Below are positions 52,297 to 64,000 of a stretch of DNA of 64,000 nt, in pieces. The translations under genes were made by a program, and so were the position numbers. The stretch covers positions 745,074-809,073 of the forward strand of contig NW_026112164.1 in NCBI RefSeq assembly GCF_024679095.1. The letters are read 5' to 3'. The DNA is from Eriocheir sinensis (Eukaryota > Arthropoda > Malacostraca > Decapoda > Varunidae). Below the pieces are notes generated by a model. That model had not been told where the DNA came from, ran no database searches, and saw only the letters and a program-made list of their open reading frames with translations. How positions within the stretch are numbered: the stretch's first letter is position 1; every line of letters starts with the position of its first letter.

Positions 52297-54679
52297 AATT
52301 TTTTTATACGTATTTACTTCATTTTATTTGTATTTTGTATATTTATTTTCATAGAAATCTATGTTATTTTATATGTATTCGTATATATATTTTGAAAAAA
52401 ATTTACATGGTTTTATATGTATTTTGCATATCTATTTCAATACAAATTTACCTTATTGTATGTGCATTTTGTATATTTATTTTAATACAAATTCAAATAT
52501 TTTATGTGTGTCTTGGTATATATATTTTTATAAAAAATGCGTTATTTTATGGGTATTTTGCATCTTAATTTTCATACAAATTTACATTATTTTATTAATA
52601 TTCTGTGTATTTATTTTGATACGATTTTATATTATTCTATTTGTGTTTTGTATATATTTTTTTATACATATTTACATTATTTAATGTGTATTTTGTATAT
52701 ATATTTTATACAAATTTACGTTATTTTAAGTGTATTTGTTTATATATTTTCATTCAAATTTACATTATTTTATGTGTATTTTGTAAATGTATTTCAATAC
52801 AAATTTACCTAATTTTATGTGTATTTTGTATATTTATTTTCATACAAATTAAAATTATTTTTGTGTATTTTTGTATATAGTTTTATACAAATTTAGGTGA
52901 TTTTATGTGTATATGGTATATCTATTTTCATACAAATACACATTCTTTTATTGATATTTTGTTTATTTATTTTGACGCGAATTTACATTATTTAATGTGT
53001 ATTTTATATATATATTTTTATACGTGTTTACATCATTTGATGTGTATTTTGTATATATATTTCTATTGAAATCTACGTTGATTTATGAGTATTCGTATAT
53101 AGATTTTGAAATAAATTTACACTGTTTTATGTGTATTTTGGATATTTTTTCAATACAAATTTACCTTATTGTATATGCATTTTGTATATTAATTTTAATA
53201 CAAATTTAATTATGCTATGTGTTTTTTTGTATATGTATTTTTATGAAAATATGCTTTATTTTATGGGTATTTTGCATTTTTATTTTCATACAAATTTACA
53301 TTATTTTATTTATATTCTGTTTATTTTTTTTGAAACAATTTTACATTATTCTATGTGTATTTTGTATATCTATTTTTATACGTATTTACTTAATTTTATG
53401 TGTATTTTGTATATATATTTTTATAGAAATCTACGTTATTTTATGTGTATTCGTATATATATTTTGAAACAAATTTACATTGTTTTATATGTATTTTTGC
53501 ATATCTCTTTCAATACAAGTTTACCTTATTGTATGTGCATTTTGTATATTTATTTCAATACAAATTTAAATATTTTATGTGTATTTTGGTATATATATTT
53601 TTATAAGAAATGCGCTATTTAATGGGAATTTTGCATCTTTATTTTCATACAAATTTACATCATTTTATTAATATTCGGTGTATTTATTTTAATACGATTT
53701 CACATTATTCTATTTGTTTTTTGTATATATTTTTTTTATACATATTTAAATTATTTAATGTGTATCTTGCATATATATTTCATACAAATTTATTATCTAT
53801 TATTTATTTTCATACAAATACACATTCTTTTCATGATATTTTGTTTATTTAATTTGACACGAATTTACCTAGATATGTATTTTGTATATATATTTTTATA
53901 CGTATTTACATAATTTCATGTGTATTTTGTATATATATTTCTATAGAAATCTACGTTATTTTATGTGTATTCGTATATATATATTTTGAAACAAATTTAC
54001 TTTGTTTTATATGTATTTTTGAATATCTCTTTCAATACATATTTACCTTACTGTATATGCATTTTGTATATTTATTTCAATACAAATTTAAATATTTCAT
54101 GTGTATTTTGGTATATATATTTTTATAAAAAATGCGCTATTTTATGGGAATTTTGCATCTTTCTTTTCATACAAATTTACATTATTTTATTGATATTCTG
54201 TGTATTTATATTGATAGGATTTTACATTATTCTATTTCTTTTTTGTATATATTTTTTTATACACATTTACATTATTTAATGTGTATCTTGCATATATATT
54301 TTATACAAATTTACGTTATATTAAGTGTATTTGTTTATATATTTTCATTCAAATTTACATTATTTGATGTGTATTTTGTATATGTATTTCAATACAAATT
54401 TACCTAATTTTATGTGTATTTTGTATTTTTCTTTTCATACAAATTTTAAATATTTTTGTGTATTTTTGTATATAGTTTTATACAAATTTAGGTTATTTTA
54501 TGTACCCATTTACATTATTTAATGTGTGTTTTGTATATATATTTTTATGCAAATTTACTTTATTTTATGTGCATTTTTGTACATATATTTTTTTAGAAAT
54601 TTACGTTATTTTATGTGTATTTGTATATGTTTTCTCATACAAATTTACATTATTTCATTGCTATTTTTTTTTTTTTTAT
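52297..54679 (+). repeat. Forward satellite block
   Basis: Forward monomers for 2.4 kb, including a complete HOR (52551-53264) and two shorter ones. From about 53600 onward it is the inverted partner of 60325-61400. Near the right end a 14-base T run (54664-54677) replaces a mixed monomer segment. Confidence 0.92.
52551..53264 (+). repeat. Complete 16-monomer HOR unit, about 714 bp
   Basis: Reference copy. Reading from the GGGTATTTTGCATC monomer, I count 16 monomers of 43-46 bp before the next one. Each has its own signature: TAATATTCTGTG, TTCTATTTGTG, ATTTAATGTG, TTTTAAGTG, a GTATATGTATTTCAATA end, ACCTAATTTT, a TATAGTTTTATA end, TTTAGGTGA, CACATTCTTTTA, a second ATTTAATGTG, ATCATTTGATG, TGAGTATTCG, ACTGTTTT, ACCTTATTGTATATGC and AATTATGC. 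Confidence 0.85.
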
Positions 54680-55950
54680 ACGAATGAAAATAGATATACA
54701 AAATATACATAAAATAAACTAAATTTGTATTGAAATATATATACAAAATACATAAAATAATGTAAATTTGTATCAAAATATTTTAACAGATGCGCATAAA
54801 ATAACGTAAATTTGTTTTAAAATATACAAAATACACATTAAATAATGTAAATATGTATAAAAAAATATATACAAAACACAAATAGAATAATGTAAAATCG
54901 TATCAAAATAAATACATAGAATATTAATAAAACAATGTAAATTTGTATGAAAATAAAGATGCAAAATACCCATTAAATATCGCATTTTTTATAAAAATAT
55001 ATATACCAAAATACATATGAAAAAATTAATTTGTATTAAAATAAATATACAAAATACACATACAATAAGGTAAATCTGTATTGAAATAGATATGCTAAAT
55101 ACATATAAAACAATGTAAATTTGTTTCAAAATATATATACGAATACACATAAAATAACGTAGATTTGTATCAAAATATATATACAAAATACACATAAAAT
55201 GAAGTAAATTTGTATAAAACTATATATAAAAATACACAGAAGTAATTAATTTCGTATGAAAATAGATATACAAAATACAGATAAAATAAGCTAAATTTGA
55301 ATTGAAATGTATATACAAAATACATAAAATAATGTAAATTTGTATCAAAATATTTATAAAAATACATATAATAACGTAAATTTGTTTAAAATATATAAAC
55401 AAAATACACATTAAGTAATGTAAATACGTATAAAAATTATGTACAAAATACACATATAATCATGTAATTCGTATCAAACTAAATAAACAAAATATCAATA
55501 AAATAATGTAAATTTGTATGAGAAAACATATACAAATACATATAAAATAACGCTAATTTCTAGAAAAATATATGTCCAAAAATGAACGTAAAATAAAGTA
55601 ACTTTGGATAAAAATATATATACAAAACACACATTAAATAATGTAAATGCGTACATAAAATAACCTAAATTTGTATAAAACTATATACAAAAATACACAA
55701 AAATAATTTAAATATGAATGAAAAGAAATATACAAAATACACATAAAATTATGTTAATTTGTATTGAAATACATATACAAAATACACATAAAATAATGTA
55801 AATTTGAAAGAAAATATATAAACAAATACACATATAATAACGTAAATTTGTATGAAATATATATTCAAAATACACATTAAATAATGTAAATATGTATAAA
55901 AAAATATATACAAAACACAAATAGAATAATGTAAAATCGTATCAAAATAT
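53600..55950. repeat. Left arm of a second large inverted repeat
   Basis: The reverse complement corresponds to about 59198-61400, across the class-e junction. Private matches include ACCTAGATATG (53868 against about 61133), the ACAGATGCGCAT element (about 54785 against about 60210) and CCAAAAATGAACG (about 55575 against about 59560). The segment 54990-55200 has no partner on the right, where a deletion joins two monomers near 60030. Confidence 0.82.
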
Positions 55951-57384
55951 ATACACAGAATATTAATAAAATAATGTAAATTTGTATGAAAATTAATATG
56001 CAACATACCTATAAAATAAAGCATTTTTTATAAAATTATTGATACCAAAATACACATAAAATATTTGAATTTGTATTAAAATAAATATACAAAATGCACA
56101 TACAATAAGGTAAATTTGTATTGAAATAGATATGCAAAATACATATAAAATAATGTAAATTTGTTTCAAAATATATACGAATACACAAAAAAATAACGTA
56201 GATTTCTATAAAAATACATATACAAAATACACATAATATTAAGTAAATACGAATAAAAAAATGTATACAAAATACACATAAAATAATGTAAATTCGTATA
56301 AATGTAAATAAACAATATACCAATAAAAGAAGGTGTATTTGTATAAATATAAATATACAAAATGCACATAAAATAACGTAAATTTATATAAAACTATATA
56401 CATAAAATAACGCAAATTTCTATAAAAATATATGTACAAAAATGAACATAAAATAAATTTGCATAAAAATATATATACAAAACACACATTAGATAATGTA
56501 AATGAGTATAAAAATATGTATACAAAATACCTATGAAATAATCTAAATTCGTATCGAATTAAATTAAGAAAATACCATTAAAATAATGTAATTTTGGATG
56601 AAAATATATATACAAAATACACATAAAATAACCTAAATACAAATACAAATATACACATAAAATAATTTAAAATTGAATGAAATAAATATACAAAATAAAC
56701 TTAAAATAAGGTAACCTAAAGATAACCTAAGATAACCTAAATACAAATACAAAAATACACATTAAATAATTTAAAATTGAATGAAATAAATATACAAAAT
56801 AAACATAAAATAAGGTAAATTTGTAATAAATTATATGTAAGAATACACATAAAATAATATAAATTTGTATGAAAATATATATACAAATACACATAAAATA
56901 ACATGAATTTGTATAAAATTTGTTTCAAAATATATACGAATACACACAATAAAATAACGTAAACTTTTATGAAAATGTATATATAAAATACACATCAAAT
57001 AATATAAATACGTAGAAAAATATATATACAAAATACACATAAAATAATGTAAATTCGTAAAAAATTAAATACACAAAATTCCAATAAAAGAATGTATATT
57101 TGTAGGAAAATATATATACAAAAAACAAAAAAAATAACTAAAATTTGTATAAAAATATATACAAAAATACACAAAAATAGTTTAAATTTGTTTGAAAATA
57201 GATATGCAAAATACACATAAAGTTAGGCAAATTTGTATTGAAATACATGTACAAAACTCACATAAAATAATGTAAATTTGTATGAAAATATATAAACAAA
57301 TACATATAAAATAACGTAAATTTGGATAAAATATATATACAAAATATACATTAAATATTTTAAATATGTATAAAAATATATTAT
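54680..57384 (-). repeat. Reverse satellite block
   Basis: Reverse monomers for 2.7 kb. The left part is in the inverted pair with 59198-60320. About 55670-56990 follows the super-repeat of 13180-14330. A local duplication with a micro-tandem lies at 56626-56820. It ends in the ATTATATTACATATATTTTT junction. Confidence 0.92.
56626..56820 (-). repeat. 104-bp tandem duplication with an ATAACCTA micro-repeat at the seam
   Basis: The string ACCTAAATACAAATACAAA begins at 56631 and again at 56735, a 104-bp step, and the following monomers repeat too. At the seam (about 56711-56740) GATAACCTAA is repeated in miniature. Other copies of this module (about 14095, 17425 and 43920) lack both. Confidence 0.88.
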
Positions 57385-57395
57385 ATTACATATAT
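57370..57395. other. Orientation junction, class c
   Basis: The TATATTATATTACATATAT element lies between reverse and forward monomers. Its reverse complement, with one or two changes, is at about 19462-19486. Confidence 0.82.
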
Positions 57396-58832
57396 TTTTA
57401 TTGATATTTGCGTTATTTATGTGTATTTTGTATATGTTTTCTCATAGAAATTTACATTATTTTATTGGTATTTTGTCTATTTATTTTGATACGAATTACA
57501 TGATTATTTGTGTATTTTGTACATTTTTTTATACGTATTTACATTATTTAATGTATATTTTGTTTATATATTTTTATACAAATTTACGTTATTATATGTG
57601 TATTTGTATAAGTATTTTGATACAAATTTACATTATTTTATGTATTTTGTATATATATTTCAATTCAAATTTAGCTTATTTTATGTGTATTTTGTATATC
57701 TATTTATTTTAATACAAAATCAAATATTTTATGTTTTTTCGTATATATATTTTTATAAAAAATGCGTTATTTTAAGGGTATTTTGCATCTTAATTTTCAT
57801 ACAAATTTACATTATTTTGTTAATATTTTCTGTATTTATTTTGATACGATTTTACATTATTTTATTTGTGTTTTGTATATATTTTTTTATACATATTTAC
57901 ATTATTTATTGTGTTTTTTGTATATATATTTGATACATATTTACGTTATTTTAAGTCATTTTATGTGTATTTGTTTATATATTTTGACACAAATTTACAA
58001 TATTTTATGGGTATTTTGTATATATATTTCAAAAGAAATTTACCTAGTTTTATGTGTATTTTGATTATCTATTTTCATACAAACTCAAATTATTTTTGTG
58101 TATTTTTGTATATATTTCAATACAAATTTTAGTTATGTTATGTGTATTTTGTAAATCTATTTTCATTCAAATATATATTATTTTATTGGTATTTTGTTGA
58201 TTTATATTGATACGAATTTACATTATTTTATATGTACTTTGTATATTTATTTTGAATATATAATTTTGTTCAAATTCATGGTATTTTATGTGTATTTGTA
58301 TATATATTTTCATATAAATTTACATTATTTTATGTGTATTTTGTACATATATTTCATTACAAATTTACCTTATCTTATATTTATTTTGTATGTGTATTTT
58401 GTTTACATTTTTTTTTACGTATTTACTTAATTTTATGTGTATTTTGTATATATATTTTTATAGAAATCTACGTTATTTTATGTGTATTCGTATATATATT
58501 TTGAAACAAATTTACATTGTTTTATATGTATTTTTGCATATCTCTTTCAATAGAAGTTTACCTTATTGAATGTGCATTTTGTATATTTATTTCAATACAA
58601 ATTTAAATATTTTATGTGTATTTTGGTATATATATTTTTATAAGAAATGCGCTATTTGATGGGAATTTTGCATCTTTATTTTCATACAAATTTACATTAT
58701 TTTATTAATATTCGGTGTATTTATTTTGATACGATTTTATATTATTCTATTTGTTTTTTGTATATATATTTTTTTGTATATTTGTATATAGTTTTATACA
58801 AATTTAGGTTTTATTATGTACGCATTTACATT
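57385..58832 (+). repeat. Forward satellite block
   Basis: Forward monomers for 1.4 kb. About 57390-57955 matches 20050-20610 directly, including the private TTTTCTGTATTTATT and CAAAATCAAATATTTTATG segments. About 58400-58760 resembles 53370-53730. It ends at GCATTTACATTATAACGTAG. Confidence 0.91.
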
Positions 58833-59196
58833 ATAACGTAGATTTGTATAAAAATATATATCCCAAAATACACATAAAATGAAGTAAATACGTATAAGAA
58901 AATGTATACAAAATACACATAAAATAATGTAAATTCGTATCAAAATAAATAAACAAAATACCAATAAAAGAATGTGTATTTGTATAAATATAAATATACA
59001 AAATACACATAAAATAACGTAAATTTGTATAAAACTATATACAAAAATACACAGAAGTAATTAAATTCGTATGAAAATAGATATACAAAATACAGATAAA
59101 ATAAGCTAAATTTGAATTGAAATGTATATACAAAATACATAAAATAATGTAGATTTGTATCAAAATATTTATAAAAATACATATAATAACGTAAAT
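58833..59196 (-). repeat. Very short reverse satellite block
   Basis: About 0.36 kb of reverse monomers matching about 15880-16200 and 41960-42240. It ends at ATAACGTAAATTTTGATACG, where the AAATTT of the outgoing monomer overlaps the ATTTTGATAC of the incoming one. Confidence 0.9.
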
Positions 59197-60320
59197 TTTG
59201 ATACGATTTTACATTATTCTATTTGTGTTTTGTATTTATTTTTTTATACATATTTACATTATTTAATGTTTATTTTGTATATATATTTCATACAAATTTA
59301 CGTTATTATATGTGTATTTGTTTATATATTTTCTTTCAAATTTACATTATTTTATGTGTATTTTGTATATGTATTTCAATACAAATTAACCTAATTTTAT
59401 TTGTATTTTGTATATTTCTTTTCAAACAAATTTTTATTATTTTTGTGTATTTTTGTATATAGTTTTATACAAATTTAGGTTATTTTATTGACGCATTTAC
59501 ATTATTTAATGTGTGTTTTGTATAAATATTTTTATCCATAGTTACTTTATTTTACGTTCATTTTTGGACATATATTTTTATAGAAATTAGCGTTATTTTA
59601 TATGTGTTTGTATATGTTTTCTCATACATATTTACATTATTTTATTGATATTTTGTTTATTTAGTTTGATACGAATTACATGATTATATGTGTATTTTGT
59701 ACATATTTTTTATACGTATTTACATTACTTAATGTGTATTTTGTTTATATATTTTTAAACAAATTTACGTTATTATATGTATTTTTATAAATATTTTGAT
59801 ACAAATTTACATTATTTTATGTATTTTGTATATACATTTCAATTCAACTTTAGCTTATTTTATCTGTATTTTGTATATCTATTTTCATACGAATTTAATT
59901 ACTTCTGTGTATTTTTGTATATAGTTTTATACAAATTTGCGTTATTTTATGTGTATTTTGTATATTTATATTTATACAAATACACATTCTTTTATTGGTA
60001 TTTTGTTTATTTATTTTGATACGAATTTACATTAATTTATTTTGCATCTTTATTTTCATACAAATTTACATTGTTTTATTAATATTCTGTGTATTTATTT
60101 TGATACGATTTTACATTATTCTATTTGTGTTTTGTATATATTTTTTTATACATATTTACATTATTTAATGTGTATTTTGTATATTTTAAAACAAATTTAC
60201 GTTATTTTATGCGCATCTGTTAAAATATTTTGATACAAATTTACATTATTTTATGTATTTTGTGTATATATTTCAATACAAATTTTGTTTATTTTATGTA
60301 TATTTTGTATATCTATTTTC
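59197..60320 (+). repeat. Forward satellite block
   Basis: Forward monomers for 1.1 kb, inverted relative of 54686-55950. A deletion scar within the same orientation is visible at about 60030, where ACATTAATTTATTTTGCATC fuses two monomers. It ends in the class-e junction. Confidence 0.91.
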
Positions 60321-61400
60321 ATTCGTATCAAAATAAATAAACAAAATAGCAATAAAATAATGTAAATTTGTATGAGAAAACATATACAAATACACATAAA
60401 ATAACGTAAATTTCTAAAAAAATATATGTACAAAAATGCACATAAAATAAAGTAAATTTGCATAAAAATATATATACAAAACACATATTAAATAATGTAA
60501 ATGCGTACATAAAATAACCTAAATTTGTATAAAACTATATAAAAAAATACACAAAAATATTTAAAATTTGTATGAAAAGAAATATTCAAAATACACATAA
60601 AATTAGGTAAATTTGTATTGAAATACATATACAAAATACACATAAAATAATGTAAATTTGAATGAAAATATATAAACAAATACACTTAAAATAACGTAAA
60701 TTTGTATAAAATATATATGCAAGATACACATTAAATAATGTAAATGTGTATAAAAAAATATATACAAAAAAGAAATAGAATAATGTAAAATCCTATCAAT
60801 ATAAATACACAGAATATCAATAAAATAATGTAAATTTGTATGAAAATAAAGATGCAAAATTCCCATGAAATAGCGCATTTCTTATAAAAATATATATACC
60901 AAAATACACATAAAATATTTAAATTTGTATTGAAATAAATATACAAAATGCACATACAATAAGGTAAATATGTATTGAAATAGATATGCAAAATACATAT
61001 AAAACAATGTAAATTTGTTTCAAAATATATATACGAATACACATAAAAAAACGTAGATTTCTATAGAAATATATATACAAAATACACATAAAATTAAGTA
61101 AATACGTATAAAAATATATATACAAAATACATATCTAGGTAAATTCGTTTCAAAATAAATAAACAGAATATAATGAAAATAATGTAAATTTGTATGAAAA
61201 TAAAAATAATACCCATAATAAAGCATTTGTATGAAATATATATGCAAAATACATTAAATAATTAAATATGTATTAAAAATATATACAAAAAACAAATAGA
61301 ATAATGTGAAATCGTATCAAAATAAATACACCGAATATTAATAAAATAATGTAAATTTGGATGAAAATAAATATGCAAAATTCATAAATCAGCGCATTTC
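59198..61400. repeat. Right arm of a second large inverted repeat
   Basis: Partner of 53600-55950, in opposite orientation, with about 3.25 kb between the arms. Pairing becomes patchy beyond about 61150 because that stretch is damaged. Confidence 0.8.
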
Positions 61401-61437
61401 TATAAAATATATATACCAAAATACACATAAAATATTT

Positions 61438-61515
61438 AAATTTGTATTGAAATAAATATATATATGCATATATATATATATATATATTGAAATATATATT
61501 CATATATATATATAA

Positions 61516-61546
<31 letters not shown>
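61438..61546 (-). repeat. Monomer group largely rewritten to TA
   Basis: The segment lines up with 60921-61033 (113 bp against 109 bp). The anchors AAATTTGTATTGAAATAAAT, ATTGAAATA and ATAAAACAA are kept. The sequence between them, mixed in the reference, is TA alternation here. Two of the three replaced gaps have almost the same length as the reference (17 versus 16, 26 versus 26; the first is 25 versus 30). Confidence 0.82.
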
Positions 61547-62061
61547 CGAATACACATATAAATAATGTAAACTCGTATATAAATAAATAACAAAATAAAA
61601 ATAAATTAATTTGTATTTGTATAAATATAAATATACAAAATAAAAATAAAATAACTTAAATTTATATAAAATTATATAAAAAAATAAAAAAAATTAAATT
61701 TGTATGAAAATAGATATACAAAATAAACATAAAATAAACAATATTTAAAAAAAATATATACGAAAATACACATAAAATAGTTAAACTTGTATTAAAATAA
61801 ATATACAAAATACACATACAATAAGGTAAATTTGTATTGAAATAGATATGCAAAATACACATAAAATAATGTAAATTTGTAACAAAATATATACGAATAC
61901 ACTTAATAAAATAACGTAAATTTTTATGAAAATATATATACAAAATACACATAAAAGAATGTAAATACGTAGAAAAATATATTTACAAAATACACATCAA
62001 ATAATGTAAATTCGTATCAAAATAAATAAACAAAACTCCACTAAAAGAATGCATATTTGTA

Positions 62062-62344
<283 letters not shown>

Positions 62345-64000
62345 ATGAATAAAATAACGATAAAATAATGTAATTTTGAATGAAAATATATATAGAAAAT
62401 ACACATAAAATAAAGTAAACACAAATAAATATATACACATAAAATGATTTGAATTTGAATGAAAATAAATATAATAATAAACATAAAATAAGGCAAATTT
62501 GTAATGAAATATATATACAAAATACACATAAAATAATGTAGATTTGTTTCAAAATATATATACGAATACACATAAAATAACGTAGATTTCTATAGAAATA
62601 TATATACAAAATACACATGAAATGATGTAAATACGTATAAAAATATATATATACAAAATACACATTAAATAATGTAAATTCGTGTCAAAATAAATAAGGA
62701 AAATATCAATAAAAGAATGTGTATTTGTATGAAGATACATATACAAAATACACATAAAATAACGTAAATTTGTATAAAACTATATATAAAAATACACAAA
62801 AATAAATTAAATTTGTATGAACATAACTATACAAAATACACATAAAATTAGGTAAATTTGTATAGAAATACATATACAAAATACACATAAAATAATGTAA
62901 ATTTGAATGAAAATATATAAACAAATACACTTAAATTAACGTAAATTTGTATAAAATATATATACAAAATACTCATTAAATAATGTAAATATGTATAAAA
63001 AATATATACAAAACACAAATAGAATAATGTAAAATCGTATCATAATAAATACACAGAATGTAAATAAAATAATGTAAATTTGTATGAAAATAAAGATGCA
63101 AAATACCCATAAAATAACGCATTTTTTATAAATATACAAAATACACATGAAAGGATGTAAATACGTATAAATATATATATACAAAATACACATTAAATAA
63201 TGCAAATTCGCGTCAAAATAAATAAACAAAATATCAATAAAAGAATGAGTATTTGTATGAAAATAAATATACAAAATACACGTAAGATAACTTAAATTTG
63301 TATAAAACTATATACAAAAATACACAAAAATAATTTAAATTTGTATGAAAATAGATATACAAAATAAACATATAATTAGGTAAATTTGTATTGAAATACA
63401 TATACAAAATACACATAAAATAATGTAAATTTGAATGAAAATACATAAACAAATACACTTAAAATAACGTAAATTTGTATAAAATATATATGCAAGATAC
63501 ACATTAAATAATGTAAATGTGTATAAAAAAATATATACAAAAAACAAATAGAATAATGTTAAATCGTATCAAAATAAATACACAGAATATCAATAAAATA
63601 ATGTAAATTTGTATGAAAATAAAGATGTAAAATTCCCAAAAACTATCGCATTTTTTATAAAAATATATATACCAAAATACACATAAAATATTTAAATTTG
63701 TATTGAAATAAATATACAAAATGCATATACAGTAAGGTAAATTTATATTGAAAGAGATATTCAAAAATACATATAAAACAATGTAAATTTGTTTCAAACT
63801 ATATATACAAATACACATAAAATAACGTTGATTTCTATAGGAATATATATACAAAATACACATGAAATGATGTAAATACGTATAAAAATATATATACAAA
63901 ATACACATTAAATAATATAAATTCGCGTAAAAATAAATAAACAAAATATCAATAAAAGAATGTGTATTTGTATGAAAATAGATATTCAAAATACACATAA

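Noticed and set aside
54664..54677. Poly-T run as the tail of a retroposed element
   Set aside because: The run lies in the place of a monomer part known from the partner copies, and no non-satellite sequence is next to it.

Overview
This window shows no protein-coding gene, tRNA, rRNA, CRISPR array or recognisable transposon. The whole 64 kb is one very AT-rich satellite. In lines I counted by hand, roughly one base in six is G or C. The basic unit is about 45 bp (range about 42-48). On its T-rich strand the unit contains AAATTTACATTATTTTATG, then GTATTTTGTATATATATTTT, and ends in a variable CATA/GATA/AATA link. I define '+' blocks as those with the T-rich unit on the given strand and '-' blocks as those where it is reversed. 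Size, composition and organisation point to eukaryotic heterochromatin (centromeric, pericentromeric, subtelomeric or sex-chromosome satellite). I do not recognise the family and cannot name the host.

The array has several levels. (1) Monomers of about 45 bp. (2) A higher-order repeat (HOR) of about 16 distinguishable monomer types, about 0.71 kb when complete and shortened elsewhere by loss of whole monomers. (3) At least one super-repeat of about 3.3 kb in tandem, between roughly 12.0 and 18.7 kb. (4) Multi-kilobase direct and inverted duplications that make the window a mosaic of 27 orientation blocks. Several orientation junctions recur with the same private sequence at distant sites, in both orientations, so the junctions were copied rather than formed independently each time.

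Layout: 1-4690 degenerate '-' array; 4691-5326 very degenerate mixed zone; (TA)n at 5327-5543; 5544-11050 '+'; 11051-19470 '-'; 19471-23605 '+'; then shorter alternating blocks with switches near 24633, 25020, 29890, 30330, 30921, 34835, 36250, 36803, 37438, 37790, 42452, 42688, 45360, 46513, 50480, 51800, 52297, 54680, 57385, 58833, 59196 and 60320; '-' to the end. Seven long (TA)n arrays (about 126-274 bp) are embedded. For most, an unexpanded relative elsewhere shows that the array replaced the short TATATATA core of a monomer.

The many open reading frames on the T-rich strand are a by-product of the repeat. The consensus has no TAA, TAG or TGA in any of its three frames, and its length is a multiple of three. 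They translate to low-complexity Y/F/I/L/C/H strings in overlapping frames and change strand exactly where the satellite does. I annotate none as coding.

The best candidates for something unusual are: a 2.7-kb inverted repeat around a 0.58-kb spacer (16.8-22.7 kb); a second 2.2-2.3-kb inverted pair (53.6-55.95 and 59.2-61.4 kb); recurrent orientation-switch junctions; one monomer trio (61438-61546) rewritten to TA with its length almost unchanged; and a (TA)n array present in one copy of a 3.2-kb duplication and nearly absent from the other. All comparisons were by eye, boundaries are good to about 10-20 bp, and no identity percentages were computed.
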